The position numbers and the translations under genes are program-made. Under the pieces are notes generated by a model, which was given only the letters and a program-made list of their open reading frames with translations, did not search any database and had not been told where the DNA came from. From Corynebacterium dentalis (GTDB lineage: Bacteria; Actinomycetota; Actinomycetes; Mycobacteriales; Mycobacteriaceae): a stretch of DNA of 64,000 bases. Shown in pieces: positions 19,691-28,127 of the stretch (positions are counted from its first letter, which is position 1; every line of letters starts with the position of its first letter). Location of the stretch: NCBI RefSeq assembly GCF_900232865.1, contig NZ_OCTS01000005.1:1-64000 (forward strand), in the 5' to 3' direction.

Positions 19691-20725
19691 ATGGAAGTAA
19701 ATGCTTTGACGTGGACTATCACCATTGTGGTGGTCGCTGGCTTTTTCATTTTCGATTTCTACTCGCACGTAAAAACCCCGCATGACCCTTCGATGAAGGA
19801 GTCCGCAGGCTGGTCCATCTTCTATATCGCCTTGGCGTGCGTGTTCGGCGGTTTCCTGTGGCTGACCTGGGGTGAGCCCGGCAATCCACATCAGCATGGC
19901 ATCGAGTTCTTCACCGGCTATGTGACGGAGAAGGCACTGAGCGTGGACAATTTGTTCATTTTCGCGCTCATTTTGGGTGCCTTTAAGATTCCGCGTCAGT
20001 ACCAGCAAAAGGTGCTGTTGATCGGTATCGCCATCGCATTGGCTATGCGATTGCTGTTCATCCTGCTGGGCGCTGCAGTTATTTCGGCCTGGTCCGACGT
20101 GTTCTACTTGTTCGCGATCTTCCTGCTGTGGACTGCAGCGAAGTTGCTGTGGGATGAGGTGGCAGACAAGGAAGAGACTGACCCCAATGACATGCCGATC
20201 ATCAAACTGATCCGCAAGGTCATTCCTGTGAAGGGAGAAACTCACGGCGACGCACTGTGGTTTAAGGAAAATGGCAAGCGCGTCCTGACTCCGCTGTTTG
20301 TTGCCCTGGTGGCCATCGGTTTTGTGGATCTGCTGTTTGCGCTGGATTCCATTCCAGCTATTTACGGCATTACCCAAGAGCCATACATCGTGTTTACCAC
20401 CAATGCCTTCGCATTGCTGGGTCTGCGCCAGCTCTACTTCTTGCTGGACGGACTGTTGGACAAGCTGGTGTACCTGTCCTATGGCCTGTCTCTGATCCTG
20501 GGCTTTATCGGTATCAAGCTGTTGCTGCACGCCCTGCATGAAAACAATCTTCCGTTCATCAATGGTGGCGAGAGTATTGCGGTGCCAGAGGTGCCGGTGG
20601 AGATGTCCTTGCTGGTGATCGTGGGCATTTTGGTTATCACCACGGTGGCTTCGCTGACCATTGGTAAGAAGCGGGCGGAAAAGGCTTCCGCAGAAGAGTC
20701 GAAAGCTGGCGCGGCTTCCGAGTAA
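19691..20725 (+). CDS. TerC family membrane protein, likely Mn2+ exporter
   Basis: This 344-residue integral membrane protein of the TerC/Alx family has about nine hydrophobic segments and the family signature 'EKALSVDNLFIFALIL' near residue 77, with acidic residues within membrane helices. Members controlled by yybP-ykoY elements export Mn2+ or supply Mn2+ to secreted enzymes. The leader of this gene fits that use. A charged Lys/Ala-rich tail ends the protein. The old link to tellurite resistance is not supported by anything in the context. Start is set by GGAGG 9 bases upstream. Confidence 0.85.
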   Translation: MEVNALTWTITIVVVAGFFIFDFYSHVKTPHDPSMKESAGWSIFYIALACVFGGFLWLTWGEPGNPHQHGIEFFTGYVTEKALSVDNLFIFALILGAFKIPRQYQQKVLLIGIAIALAMRLLFILLGAAVISAWSDVFYLFAIFLLWTAAKLLWDEVADKEETDPNDMPIIKLIRKVIPVKGETHGDALWFKENGKRVLTPLFVALVAIGFVDLLFALDSIPAIYGITQEPYIVFTTNAFALLGLRQLYFLLDGLLDKLVYLSYGLSLILGFIGIKLLLHALHENNLPFINGGESIAVPEVPVEMSLLVIVGILVITTVASLTIGKKRAEKASAEESKAGAASE

Positions 20726-20840
20726 AACTCACACCTGTACGCGGCGAGTTGTTCGGTAGACTACGAGTTCGCACTAGAGTCGTAAATAGACATTCACCGC
20801 ACCGTCTCGCGCACGAGGGAATAGGACACACTTCACACTC

Positions 20841-21449
20841 ATGACTAGGCAGACAGCGCACCAGGTTGAGCGCTCGGCGTTCGGACGTCTGGTGTACAGC
20901 ATGAGTTTGCCCAACGTGTTGACCACCGTGCGCATCCTTTTGATCCCGGTGTTCCTGTGGCTGATCCTGTCCAGTGGCGGTTGGGAAGACGGAGGCTCCG
21001 CACTGAGCTCTCGGTGGTGGGCGCTTCTCACGTTCATCCTGCTGATGTTCACCGATCAGCTAGACGGCTTTTTAGCCCGTAAGTACGAGGTCGTTACGGA
21101 CTTCGGCAAACTGGCAGATCCCATCGCGGATAAGGCGCTGATGATCTCCGCTCTGGTCAGCCTGAATATCTTGGCCGATCTGTGGTGGTGGGTCACGGTG
21201 GTCATCGTGGTCCGCGAACTGGGAATTACTGCCTGGCGAATGGTTTTGGCTCGCCAGGGACAAGTGGTTCCAGCCTCCAAGGGAGGAAAGCTGAAAACTG
21301 TACTGCAGACACTGGCAGTGACTCTCTATATCCTTCCCATGGAAGGCCCCATGGAATGGGTTGCTCATGGCGTAATGGCGGCCGCGGTGATCGTTACCGT
21401 TGTCTCCGGTGTGCAGTATCTCTTAGACAGTCGCAAACAACAGGCTTAA
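20841..21449 (+). CDS. pgsA: CDP-diacylglycerol-glycerol-3-phosphate 3-phosphatidyltransferase
   Basis: PgsA makes phosphatidylglycerol phosphate, the precursor of phosphatidylglycerol and cardiolipin. The 202-residue membrane enzyme carries the CDP-alcohol phosphotransferase signature D-x2-DG-x2-AR-x9-G-x3-D-x3-D, read as DQLDGFLAR followed by GKLADPIAD, near residues 73-98. About five membrane segments are visible. The ATG at 20841 has no good ribosome site; an internal ATG at 20901 (MSLPNVLTTV) is a possible alternative start. The gene precedes pncC and clgR as in other corynebacteria and mycobacteria. Confidence 0.92.
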   Translation: MTRQTAHQVERSAFGRLVYSMSLPNVLTTVRILLIPVFLWLILSSGGWEDGGSALSSRWWALLTFILLMFTDQLDGFLARKYEVVTDFGKLADPIADKALMISALVSLNILADLWWWVTVVIVVRELGITAWRMVLARQGQVVPASKGGKLKTVLQTLAVTLYILPMEGPMEWVAHGVMAAAVIVTVVSGVQYLLDSRKQQA

Positions 21450-21463
21450 GTGCTGGTTGCCTG

Positions 21464-22027
21464 ATGGTCTCTACGTCTTTGAATGAGCTGGTTGACGAGA
21501 CATCTCGGCTGTCCCGTGCGGTGATCGAACGATGCAGGCAAGAAGGTTTGACTCTTGCCACTGCTGAATCGCTAACGGCAGGCCTGTGTGCTGCATCGTT
21601 GGCCAGCGTGCCTGGAGCCTCGAACGTCTTGCGCGGCGGGCTCGTGGTTTATGCCACGGACCTCAAGCATTCTTTGGCGGACGTGAATGCGGAACTTCTT
21701 AGTCAACAGGGACCCATTGATCCCGACGTAGCTGAACTATTGGCGAGTGGCGCAGCGCAGCGCTGCACAGCGGATGTAGGCATTGGACTAACGGGAGTGG
21801 CAGGCCCGGATCCCCAGGATGGTCATCCCGTGGGGGAGGTTTACGTTGGGTGGTCGGTCAGGGGCTTGGCGTCGGCACAAAGAATGCCCCGACCACCGTT
21901 CCTTGAGCACGCTAGCTCAACCACAGGGGACCCAACGGAGGCGGAGATTTCGCACCAGCGGGCGATGATTCGGCAGCTAGCGGTCAATTTTGCGCTCTCG
22001 GGGTTGCTCGAGCGTCTGAAAGGTTAG
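21464..22027 (+). CDS. pncC: Nicotinamide-nucleotide amidohydrolase (CinA C-terminal domain only)
   Basis: The enzyme deamidates nicotinamide mononucleotide to nicotinic acid mononucleotide in NAD recycling. The 187-residue protein is a stand-alone CinA C-terminal domain with 'ATAESLTAGLCAASLASVPG' near 33, which includes the catalytic Ser, and 'LTGVAGPDPQDGHPVGEVYVG' near 110 (in two adjoining pieces). Start is taken at ATG 21464, 14 bases after pgsA; no strong ribosome site is seen, so translation may be coupled to pgsA. The order pgsA-cinA-clgR is conserved in actinobacteria. Confidence 0.92.
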   Translation: MVSTSLNELVDETSRLSRAVIERCRQEGLTLATAESLTAGLCAASLASVPGASNVLRGGLVVYATDLKHSLADVNAELLSQQGPIDPDVAELLASGAAQRCTADVGIGLTGVAGPDPQDGHPVGEVYVGWSVRGLASAQRMPRPPFLEHASSTTGDPTEAEISHQRAMIRQLAVNFALSGLLERLKG

Positions 22028-22034
22028 GATTGCG

Positions 22035-22060
22035 GGAACAAAACCGCGCGATTATCCGTT
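22035..22060 (+). promoter_or_regulatory. ECF sigma factor promoter of clgR
   Basis: GGAAC (22035-22039) and CGTT (22057-22060) are 17 bases apart, the exact layout of promoters read by SigE/SigH in mycobacteria and corynebacteria. Transcription would begin about 6-8 bases on, at or just before the GTG/ATG of clgR. The same GGAAC-N17-CGTT layout occurs before sigB in this window. clgR orthologues are known to be switched on by SigE (M. tuberculosis) or SigH (C. glutamicum) under heat, oxidative and envelope stress. Confidence 0.8.
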
Positions 22061-22070
22061 GGGATGTGTG

Positions 22071-22475
22071 ATGACACAACAAACGATGGTGAGGGAAGAC
22101 AATTCGGTAGCCGTAGGCACCGAATCGCGGAACGAGCACGCCAACGTGCCGTCAGCGCTGCACGTTCCGGACAACGAACCACTGCTGCGCGAGGCATTGG
22201 GTGCCACGATGAAGGAGTTCCGTTCGCAGAGTGGATTTACTCTGCGGGAGCTGGCCAAGATGGCAAACATCAGCCCCGGCTACCTGTCCGAGCTAGAGCG
22301 CGGGCGCAAGGAAGTGTCCTCGGAGCTGCTCGCGAGCGTCTGCCACGCGATGGGAGTATCCGTGGCCTCCGTGATCCTGGAAGCCGCGGACATGATGGCG
22401 CTGGATGCCGCTGCCGCACAGCTGGCCGCCTCGATGAACAGCCAGCCTGCCGTGCCTGAAGCTGCACGGAACTAG
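22071..22475 (+). CDS. clgR: Clp gene regulator ClgR
   Basis: ClgR is an XRE-type activator of clpP/clpC and other proteostasis and repair genes. The 134-residue protein has a single helix-turn-helix, 'FTLRELAKMANISPGYLSEL' near residues 48-68, with the characteristic 'ERGRKEVSSELLASVCHAMG' after it. The ECF promoter just upstream ends at 22060, so the TTG at 22059 cannot be the start. ATG 22071 or the adjoining in-frame GTG 22068 fits a leaderless or near-leaderless message. The pair clgR-pspA matches Rv2745c-Rv2744c. Confidence 0.93.
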   Translation: MTQQTMVREDNSVAVGTESRNEHANVPSALHVPDNEPLLREALGATMKEFRSQSGFTLRELAKMANISPGYLSELERGRKEVSSELLASVCHAMGVSVASVILEAADMMALDAAAAQLAASMNSQPAVPEAARN

Positions 22476-22579
22476 CCCGTGTGCGTGGCTTGTCACTGGT
22501 AGAATCAAGCCCGATCTACAACAATCACTAGAGTGTGCGGCGGCTTGTCCGGATGCACCCTGTTTAAGGAGTTCTCGCA

Positions 22580-23431
22580 ATGGCTAATCCATTCACTAAG
22601 GGATGGAAGTACCTTATGGCTTTGTTCGATAGCAAGATCGAAGAGAACGCGGATCCCAAGATCCAGATTGAGCAGGCCATTCAGGAAGCACAGCGCCAGC
22701 ACCGTGCACTGTCACAGCAAGCAGCAGCCGTGATCGGTAACCAGCGCCAGCTGGAGATGAAGCTCGACCGCCAACTGCAGGATATCGAAAGCCTGCAGGC
22801 TCGTACCAAGAACGCACTGCAGCTGGCTGACGATGCTCGCGCCAACGGCGATAACCAGAAGGCTTCGGAGTATGAAAATGCCGCCGAGGCTTTCGCCGCA
22901 CAACTGGTCACCGCCGAGCAGTCCGTTGAAGACTTGAAGGTTATGCATGACCAAGCTCTGCAGACCGCCGCACAGGCTCGCCAGGCCGTAGAGCGCAACG
23001 CGATGCAGCTGCAGCAGAAGACCACCGAGCGCACCAAGCTGCTGAGCCAGTTGGAGCAGGCAAAGATGCAGGAGCGCGTGGCGGACACCCTGCAGTCCAT
23101 GGACTCTCTGACCAATAACGGCGGTCCTTCCCTGGACCAGGTTCGGGAGAAGATCGAGTCTCGGTACGCTAACGCGTTGGGTCAGGCGGAACTGGCGCAG
23201 AACTCCGTACAGGGCCGGATGATGGAAGTGGAGCAGGCAAGCGTCAAGCTGGCCGGACACTCCCGCTTGGAGCAGATTCGGGCAGAGATGGGCGGCGGAG
23301 CAAACGCTGGCCAGAACCAGGTGCAGGGCGGACAGAATCAGCAGGCCATCTCCGGTGGACAACCTGCCGCAGGCAACCTGGCTAACGATGCCGTGGCAGA
23401 GCGCATGCGCCAGCTGCGAGGAGAGTCCTAG
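22580..23431 (+). CDS. pspA: PspA/IM30 family envelope-stress protein
   Basis: PspA-family proteins assemble on the inner face of the membrane and protect it under envelope stress; the mycobacterial member Rv2744c is the 35-kDa antigen. The 283-residue protein is almost wholly alpha-helical coiled coil over residues 20-225, rich in Gln and Ala. It is followed by a Gly/Gln/Asn-rich flexible segment and a short helical end. AAGGAG stands 9 bases before the ATG. Lying 104 bases after clgR, it probably belongs to the same stress response, though a separate promoter (TAGAAT at 22500-22505) is possible. Confidence 0.92.
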   Translation: MANPFTKGWKYLMALFDSKIEENADPKIQIEQAIQEAQRQHRALSQQAAAVIGNQRQLEMKLDRQLQDIESLQARTKNALQLADDARANGDNQKASEYENAAEAFAAQLVTAEQSVEDLKVMHDQALQTAAQARQAVERNAMQLQQKTTERTKLLSQLEQAKMQERVADTLQSMDSLTNNGGPSLDQVREKIESRYANALGQAELAQNSVQGRMMEVEQASVKLAGHSRLEQIRAEMGGGANAGQNQVQGGQNQQAISGGQPAAGNLANDAVAERMRQLRGES

Positions 23432-23487
23432 AACTTTTCACGCGTTCCGGCCGGGCTGCGGTTGAGAATTTCGCGGAAAGTGCAGAC

Positions 23488-24120
23488 TTAGTCGCCCACA
23501 CCTCGGCTGATCAATGCATCACCGACTGCTTTGGCCCGCAGGAGCGAACGGACAATCACTGGCACACCGAAAGCCAGTGGAGATCCAGACACCCCGCGGG
23601 CCTTACGCGCGTCGAGGACTTCATTCACCAGATCCCACTGGAGTGGGATCAACCGCATGGTCAGGGACAGCGCCAGTGTCACGCTGTCTACCGGAAAGCC
23701 AAATCTCTCTAATGGACGCAGTCCGCGTTCCAAGGAGTCCAACATGTCCGAAACCCGCGTGGTCAGCGTCAGAAGTATCGCCAGTGCTACCGCTGCGTAA
23801 AGCACCAGAAAACGATGGGCCGCCACCGCAAAACCCACCCTCCACCACAGCAATCCGCAAAGAATAAGCAGCACGGGAAGGGGAGTCCTGAGGTTCAACA
23901 AGGCAGCGCGCCAGGGGATCCGTGCGACGGCGTACAAGACAAGCGTTAGAACCAAGACCAACCCGGCAACCGGGATCGAGGTCACAAATAGAGCCGTGAG
24001 CAGGAGAACCAAGATCACCGCCAGAGCCTTAGCGCCAGCGGGTAGATGATGAATCGGACTGTCCGCCGGGATATACGTGCTCCGGGTCAGACGTGGGCCG
24101 CGCTTAGAACTGAGAAACAT
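23488..24120 (-). CDS. bioN: Biotin ECF transporter transmembrane subunit BioN
   Basis: BioN is the EcfT-type coupling subunit that links the BioM ATPase to the BioY substrate-binding membrane protein. The 210-residue protein has about five membrane segments and the EcfT Ala-Arg-Gly helix motif, seen as 'LDARKARGVSG' near 167, plus a second 'GDALISRGVG' at the C-terminus. Its start overlaps the end of bioM by 17 bases. The set bioY-bioM-bioN in this order is the C. glutamicum arrangement. Confidence 0.93.
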   Translation of the reverse strand: MFLSSKRGPRLTRSTYIPADSPIHHLPAGAKALAVILVLLLTALFVTSIPVAGLVLVLTLVLYAVARIPWRAALLNLRTPLPVLLILCGLLWWRVGFAVAAHRFLVLYAAVALAILLTLTTRVSDMLDSLERGLRPLERFGFPVDSVTLALSLTMRLIPLQWDLVNEVLDARKARGVSGSPLAFGVPVIVRSLLRAKAVGDALISRGVGD

Positions 24121-24790
24121 ACCGATCGATCACCTCACCAGGACTGCTCTGCAGGCTATCGTCCACCACGCGGCCAGAAGCAAGGCAGATCACGCGGTCA
24201 GCATCACGTACCAAATCTAGATCGTGCGTCAAGATGATCATCTGCTGGGGCAGTTCTGTGAACATGCGCTGCACACGCATTCGATTCCCCAGATCCAGCA
24301 ACGTGGTGGGCTCATCGGCCACAATGAGCGCAGGGTTTAAGACGGTGATGGCGGCGAGCGCCAGCAGTTGCTTTTCACCTCCGGAGAGCAGGTGAGGGGA
24401 CTGATCCTCGTGCCCGTCCAATCCCACTGAGGCCAGGGCCTCCTGGACTCTCTGCGCCTTTTGTTGGCGGGAGAGTTTCTGCTTCCGTAGGGAAAACGCG
24501 ATGTCTTCGGCGACGGTAGGCATGACTATCTGACTGTCGGCGTCGGAAAAAATGAACCCGACCCGCTTACGCACCTCACGGGCACGGTGAGCGAGATCTA
24601 CACCATCGACCGTGACTCGGCCTGCAGACGCCAGCGTCAGGCCGTTGATGAGGCGCGCCAGCGTGGACTTTCCCGAGCCGTTGGCACCGATGATCCCCAC
24701 GCGGTGTTCAGTAATGCGTAGGTCGGTGGGATGTAGAATCGTGGAATCCGGAGCGGCGACGGAAGCTCCGGTGAACTCAACGACGGACAC
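24104..24790 (-). CDS. bioM: Biotin ECF transporter ATPase BioM
   Basis: BioM hydrolyses ATP to drive biotin uptake. The 228-residue ABC ATPase has Walker A 'GANGSGKST' near 36, signature 'LLSGGEKQLLALAAI' near 135, Walker B 'PALIVADEP' near 155 and the H-loop His in 'MIILTHDLDL'. It overlaps bioY by 14 bases and bioN by 17, so the three are translationally coupled. Only one ATPase gene is present, so the motor is probably a homodimer as in other BioMNY systems. Confidence 0.94.
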   Translation of the reverse strand: MSVVEFTGASVAAPDSTILHPTDLRITEHRVGIIGANGSGKSTLARLINGLTLASAGRVTVDGVDLAHRAREVRKRVGFIFSDADSQIVMPTVAEDIAFSLRKQKLSRQQKAQRVQEALASVGLDGHEDQSPHLLSGGEKQLLALAAITVLNPALIVADEPTTLLDLGNRMRVQRMFTELPQQMIILTHDLDLVRDADRVICLASGRVVDDSLQSSPGEVIDRYVSQF

Positions 24791-25412
24791 TGCGGCTCAC
24801 TGGAAGCAAGTGGGGCACAGCCTTGACCACAGCTGTGACGATGCCAGCGGCCGCGACGATCTTCAGGAGATCGCCTGGAACGAACGGCAGGTTGGTGGCC
24901 ATGGCGGCAGGAAGATCGAGATTGAGACGAAGCATGAGGCCGATGGTGCCGCAGGCGTACTGCACCAACACACCGGCCAGGCCGGCTAGAACGAACAGGG
25001 CGAAGCGCGTTGCGCCGGCGCCGGTGCGAGCTTGCATGGGAGCCAGCTGAGCGATGGCACCCACCACAAAGGCAGAGATTAGGTAGCCCACGATGTAGCC
25101 CACCTTGGGTCCGGCTAGTGCACTGATGGTGGGTGTCCAACCGGAAAGATTTGGCACGCCCAAGAGTCCCACGCCGAGAAACAGTGCGGTGGTCAGCCCG
25201 CCACGCCACATGCCCAGAAGCATCGATGCCAGCAAGATTCCCATGTTCTGCAAAACGATGGGCACGCCCGCAGAGCCCACGGGGATTGCTATCGCGCCGA
25301 GAACGATGATGAGCGCGGCGAAGGTGGCGATATAGGCAATGTCGGTGGCCGTGTGCGTGCGTGGGGATGCGGTCTGGTTAGTTGGCTGTGTGGCAGCTGA
25401 GGTTTCGTGCAT
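24777..25412 (-). CDS. bioY: Biotin-binding ECF S-component BioY
   Basis: BioY is the membrane S-component that captures biotin. From the ATG at 25412 it has 211 residues with about six hydrophobic segments, including 'VPIVLQNMGILLASMLLG' near 66 and 'AGLAGVLVQYACGTIGLML' near 148. The start at 25412 is chosen because a TAAGAT -10 box stands exactly 7 bases upstream; the open frame continues to 25589 but the extra N-terminus is Pro/Arg-rich and unlike the family. A BioQ-like operator overlaps the promoter. Corynebacteria usually cannot complete biotin synthesis, so this uptake operon is probably important for growth. Confidence 0.93.
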   Translation of the reverse strand: MHETSAATQPTNQTASPRTHTATDIAYIATFAALIIVLGAIAIPVGSAGVPIVLQNMGILLASMLLGMWRGGLTTALFLGVGLLGVPNLSGWTPTISALAGPKVGYIVGYLISAFVVGAIAQLAPMQARTGAGATRFALFVLAGLAGVLVQYACGTIGLMLRLNLDLPAAMATNLPFVPGDLLKIVAAAGIVTAVVKAVPHLLPVSRSVRR

Positions 25413-25418
25413 GCGGAT

Positions 25419-25449
25419 CATCTTAAACCCTGGCCTTAAACACCGTTCA
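25419..25449 (-). promoter_or_regulatory. bioYMN promoter with BioQ-like operator
   Basis: Read on the minus strand, TGAAC-GGT-GTTTA (positions 25449-25437) closely resembles the corynebacterial BioQ operator TGAAC-N3-GTTAC. The overlapping TTGAAC can serve as the -35, and TAAGAT (25424-25419) as the -10, 19 bases apart. The -10 lies 7 bases from the bioY ATG, so the mRNA is likely leaderless. A TetR-type BioQ bound here would block RNA polymerase when biotin is plentiful. The bioQ gene is not in this window. Confidence 0.7.
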
Positions 25450-25511
25450 ATTGTGGGCGTATTGGGTGCGGAATGGCGCGGTACGTCCGAAGGTTTGTAA
25501 GGTCGGGGACC

Positions 25512-25718
25512 ATGCGACGTGCAGAATTTGATCGGCTGGTAGAAGGTGAGTTTGGCGGATCCTTTGGTTCTTGGATCGCCGATATGCACGTCTTGGAGGG
25601 CTTTGGGGAGAGTTCCTCGACCCTTATCGAACAGGGAGTCGAGCTACGCGACATTTGGCTGGCCTTGTGTCACGATTTCGATGTGCCTGCGGAAAGGCGG
25701 TTGGGGGAGGATCTTTGA
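25512..25718 (+). CDS. DUF3046 family protein
   Basis: This 68-residue protein matches the actinobacterial DUF3046 family, which lies just upstream of recA in many species (Rv2738c in M. tuberculosis). It begins MRRAEFDRLVEGEFG and holds 'SWIADMHVLEGFG' and 'RDIWLALCHDFDVPAER'. No function is established. TAAGGT at 25498-25503 lies 8 bases before the ATG, suggesting a leaderless message. The longer in-frame start at 25473 is less likely because it includes that promoter box. It is separate from recA, which has its own SOS promoter. Confidence 0.88.
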   Translation: MRRAEFDRLVEGEFGGSFGSWIADMHVLEGFGESSSTLIEQGVELRDIWLALCHDFDVPAERRLGEDL

Positions 25719-25783
25719 CTTCTTTTTCGACGCAAGCAATCAGTGGCTTCCGCTATGACCAGACGCGCCGAAGAAATATATAT

Positions 25784-25797
25784 CGAACACTCGTTCC
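25784..25797 (+). promoter_or_regulatory. LexA (SOS) box of recA
   Basis: CGAACACTCGTTCC matches the Gram-positive SOS consensus CGAAC-RNRY-GTTYC at all but one position. It sits 128 bases before the recA ATG, just upstream of TATAGT (25798-25803) and TAGGCT (25805-25810), either of which could be the -10. LexA bound here would shut recA until DNA damage. Confidence 0.85.
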
Positions 25798-25924
25798 TAT
25801 AGTGTAGGCTGATGTCTCGGATATAGCGTAGAACTTTCTAAGAACCTTCGCGGTGCTCCCGTGGTCTAACGTGAGCATGAGTGAACAGGGTAACGCTAAA
25901 GAAACCAACAAGGAGCTGACAAGC

Positions 25925-27055
25925 ATGCCACCGAAGAAGAAGAGCACCGGCGCACCTACCGGAGACCGATCCAAGGCACTTGATCTGGCAATGGCTCAGA
26001 TCGAAAAGGACTTCGGCAAGGGCGCCATCATGCGTTTGGGCGATGACAAGCGCCCGCCCATTAGCGCGATTCCTTCGGGCAATATCGCCATTAACGTGGC
26101 ACTGGGCATCGGCGGATTTCCCCGTGGGCGCGTAGTGGAGATTTATGGTCCGGAGTCTTCGGGTAAGACGACCGTGGCACTCCATGCGATCGCACAGGCC
26201 CAGCGTGGCGGTGGCATTGCTGCGTTTATCGACGCCGAGCACGCCCTGGATCCGGAATATGCCAAGGCTTTGGGCGTAGATACGGACGCACTGTTGGTCT
26301 CTCAGCCGGACACGGGTGAGCAGGCATTGGAGATTGCAGACATGCTGGTGCGCTCTGGTGCCATCGACGTGGTGGTCATCGACTCCGTGGCAGCACTGAC
26401 TCCTAAGGCAGAAATCGACGGCGACATGGGTGATTCCCACGTTGGTCTACAAGCACGTCTGATGAGCCAGGCGCTGCGCAAGATGACCGGCGCGCTGCAC
26501 CAAACAGGTACTACCGCCATCTTCATTAACCAGTTGCGTGAAAAGATCGGCGTGATGTTCGGTTCTCCGGAGACCACTACCGGTGGTAAGGCATTGAAGT
26601 TCTATGCTTCTGTGCGTTGCGATATTCGCCGTATTCAGGCTCTTAAGGACGGCACGGATGTGGTGGGTAACCGCACCCGCATCAAGGTGGTCAAGAATAA
26701 GGTGTCTCCACCGTTTAAGATCGCTGAGTTCGACATCCTCTACGGTGAAGGCATCTCTCGCGAGGGCTCAATCATCGACCTCGGCGTGGATGCAGGAATC
26801 ATTAAGAAGTCCGGTGCGTGGTTTACCTATGAGGGAGACCAGCTGGGACAGGGCAAGGAGAAGGCCCGTGAGTTCCTCAAGCAGAACCCGGATCTCGCGG
26901 AAACTCTGGAGGATCGCATCATGCAGGTTCTCAAGGTAGGTCCGTACGCAAACCAAAAGGATGACGTAAGTCCTCTCGAGGGCGAGGATGCACTGGATCC
27001 AGACGATCAACCGATCAACCTGTCTCCAAACTTCGACGATGATGACGAGGAATAG
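25925..27055 (+). CDS. recA: Recombinase RecA
   Basis: RecA carries out strand exchange and activates LexA self-cleavage. The 376-residue protein has Walker A 'GPESSGKTT' near 77, Walker B '[10 protein letters not shown]' near 155 and loop L2 near '[19 protein letters not shown]' at 212. There is no intein, unlike in M. tuberculosis. The ATG at 25925 (MPPKKKSTG) is chosen because AAGGAG stands 9 bases upstream; ATG 25877 is in frame but adds a non-family N-terminus. The C-terminus is acidic, as usual. The start of recX lies inside its last codons. Confidence 0.98.
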   Translation: MPPKKKSTGAPTGDRSKALDLAMAQIEKDFGKGAIMRLGDDKRPPISAIPSGNIAINVALGIGGFPRGRVVEIYGPESSGKTTVALHAIAQAQRGGGIAAFIDAEHALDPEYAKALGVDTDALLVSQPDTGEQALEIADMLVRSGAIDVVVIDSVAALTPKAEIDGDMGDSHVGLQARLMSQALRKMTGALHQTGTTAIFINQLREKIGVMFGSPETTTGGKALKFYASVRCDIRRIQALKDGTDVVGNRTRIKVVKNKVSPPFKIAEFDILYGEGISREGSIIDLGVDAGIIKKSGAWFTYEGDQLGQGKEKAREFLKQNPDLAETLEDRIMQVLKVGPYANQKDDVSPLEGEDALDPDDQPINLSPNFDDDDEE

Positions 27056-27641
27056 CCAGCAGAAGAAGCTCGATGCCTTAAGAGGGGCCTTGCAACAGTG
27101 GGAGGCCGGCGAGGTGCCACCACTGATTGATTCAGAGGCGGAAAAGGCGCTGGCTCCTGTGAAAGCCAAGGCAGTCCGCTTGCTTAATCACCGAGACCGC
27201 TCCGCTGAAGAGCTGCGCGGACGGCTGCTCGATGCGGAGTTTGACTCAGAGCTAGTCGATCAAGTGGTGCAGCGCTGTATAGAAAACGGGATGATTGACG
27301 ATTCCCGGTTTGCCGCAGAGTGGGTGCGCCAGCGGCATCTCAACCAAATGAAGTCTCCCGCAGTGCTGCGCCGCGAACTGCAGCGCAAAGGAGTGCAAGC
27401 CTCGCTCATTGAGGATGCACTCCAAGACATCACGTGGGATGACCAGCGGGACATCATTGATCAGCTAGTGACGAAGAAAGCCGGAAGCATTAAAAATCCC
27501 CCGGCGGATCGAGCTGAGTATGAAAAATGCCTGCGGCGCATAGTCGGCGTGCCCGCCCGTCGGGGGTTTCCCGAAGGAGCGTGCATCGCCGCCGCACGGC
27601 AGGCATTAGACCAGCGGATCGCAGAGATCCAAGGCGACTAG
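27042..27641 (+). CDS. recX: Regulatory protein RecX
   Basis: RecX binds RecA filaments and limits their activity. The protein has about 199 residues, three-helix repeats typical of the family, with '[21 protein letters not shown]' near 45 (in two pieces), '[20 protein letters not shown]' near 85 and an '[15 protein letters not shown]' segment near 113. Two adjacent ATG codons (27039 and 27042) are possible starts; both overlap the recA end by 14-17 bases, so translation is coupled and the gene shares the SOS promoter. Confidence 0.92.
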   Translation: MTRNSQQKKLDALRGALQQWEAGEVPPLIDSEAEKALAPVKAKAVRLLNHRDRSAEELRGRLLDAEFDSELVDQVVQRCIENGMIDDSRFAAEWVRQRHLNQMKSPAVLRRELQRKGVQASLIEDALQDITWDDQRDIIDQLVTKKAGSIKNPPADRAEYEKCLRRIVGVPARRGFPEGACIAAARQALDQRIAEIQGD

Positions 27642-27666
27642 CAATCTTGCCAACTGCGCGAGTTAG

Positions 27667-28113
27667 CTAGCCCTCCACGTGCTTGGCCAGCGTGTCGCCA
27701 ATTTCGGGAACGGTCTTCTCCACGATCTTGGCTACCTTGCCGCGAATGGGCGAGTAGACCTTATTGATCGTGGGATTGTTCACCTTCCCCGCCTGGCGGT
27801 CAGCAGTCTCCAGAAGAATGGAGCTGACCTGCTCCTTGCGGGCGTCGAGAAATTCTCCGAAAGAACCAGAACGATCGCCGCCGGCGTACTCGTCCCAAAA
27901 AGGCTCCAGGTCGGAAGCTAATTCGGGAAGAAGCCCGCGCATGGCCTTTTCCGGCAACCCACTGTCCACCTTCTTGCCAGCCTTGTACGCGCCTTGGACA
28001 AGCTTTCCGGAAATTCCGGACTGCGCATCTACAGTGCGTTCGGTCAGGGACACCAAGTCAGCTACCACAGCGTCCTTGTGTGCACCCGTGAGTTGTTCCT
28101 TGAAACTAGCCAA
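27667..28113 (-). CDS. Conserved actinobacterial protein (DUF6918-like)
   Basis: This 148-residue soluble, helical protein begins MASFKEQLTGAHKDAVVADL and contains 'RTVDAQSGISGKLVQGAYK' and 'VYSPIRGKVAKIVEKTVPEI'. It resembles a family of short conserved proteins of corynebacteria and their relatives that has no known function; the DUF6918 name is from memory. No signal peptide or membrane segment is seen. It is convergent with recX (25 bases apart) and follows gluD by 14 bases in the same direction, so it may be the last gene of the glutamate operon. Confidence 0.7.
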   Translation of the reverse strand: MASFKEQLTGAHKDAVVADLVSLTERTVDAQSGISGKLVQGAYKAGKKVDSGLPEKAMRGLLPELASDLEPFWDEYAGGDRSGSFGEFLDARKEQVSSILLETADRQAGKVNNPTINKVYSPIRGKVAKIVEKTVPEIGDTLAKHVEG

Positions 28114-28127
28114 TGCGGTCAGCGCTC

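Noticed and set aside
25413-25589. N-terminal extension of BioY up to 25589
   Set aside because: It would include the promoter and operator, is Pro/Arg-rich, and overlaps the DUF3046 gene on the other strand.
25925-27055. RecA intein, as found in M. tuberculosis
   Set aside because: The recA frame is 376 codons with no insertion; all motifs are continuous.
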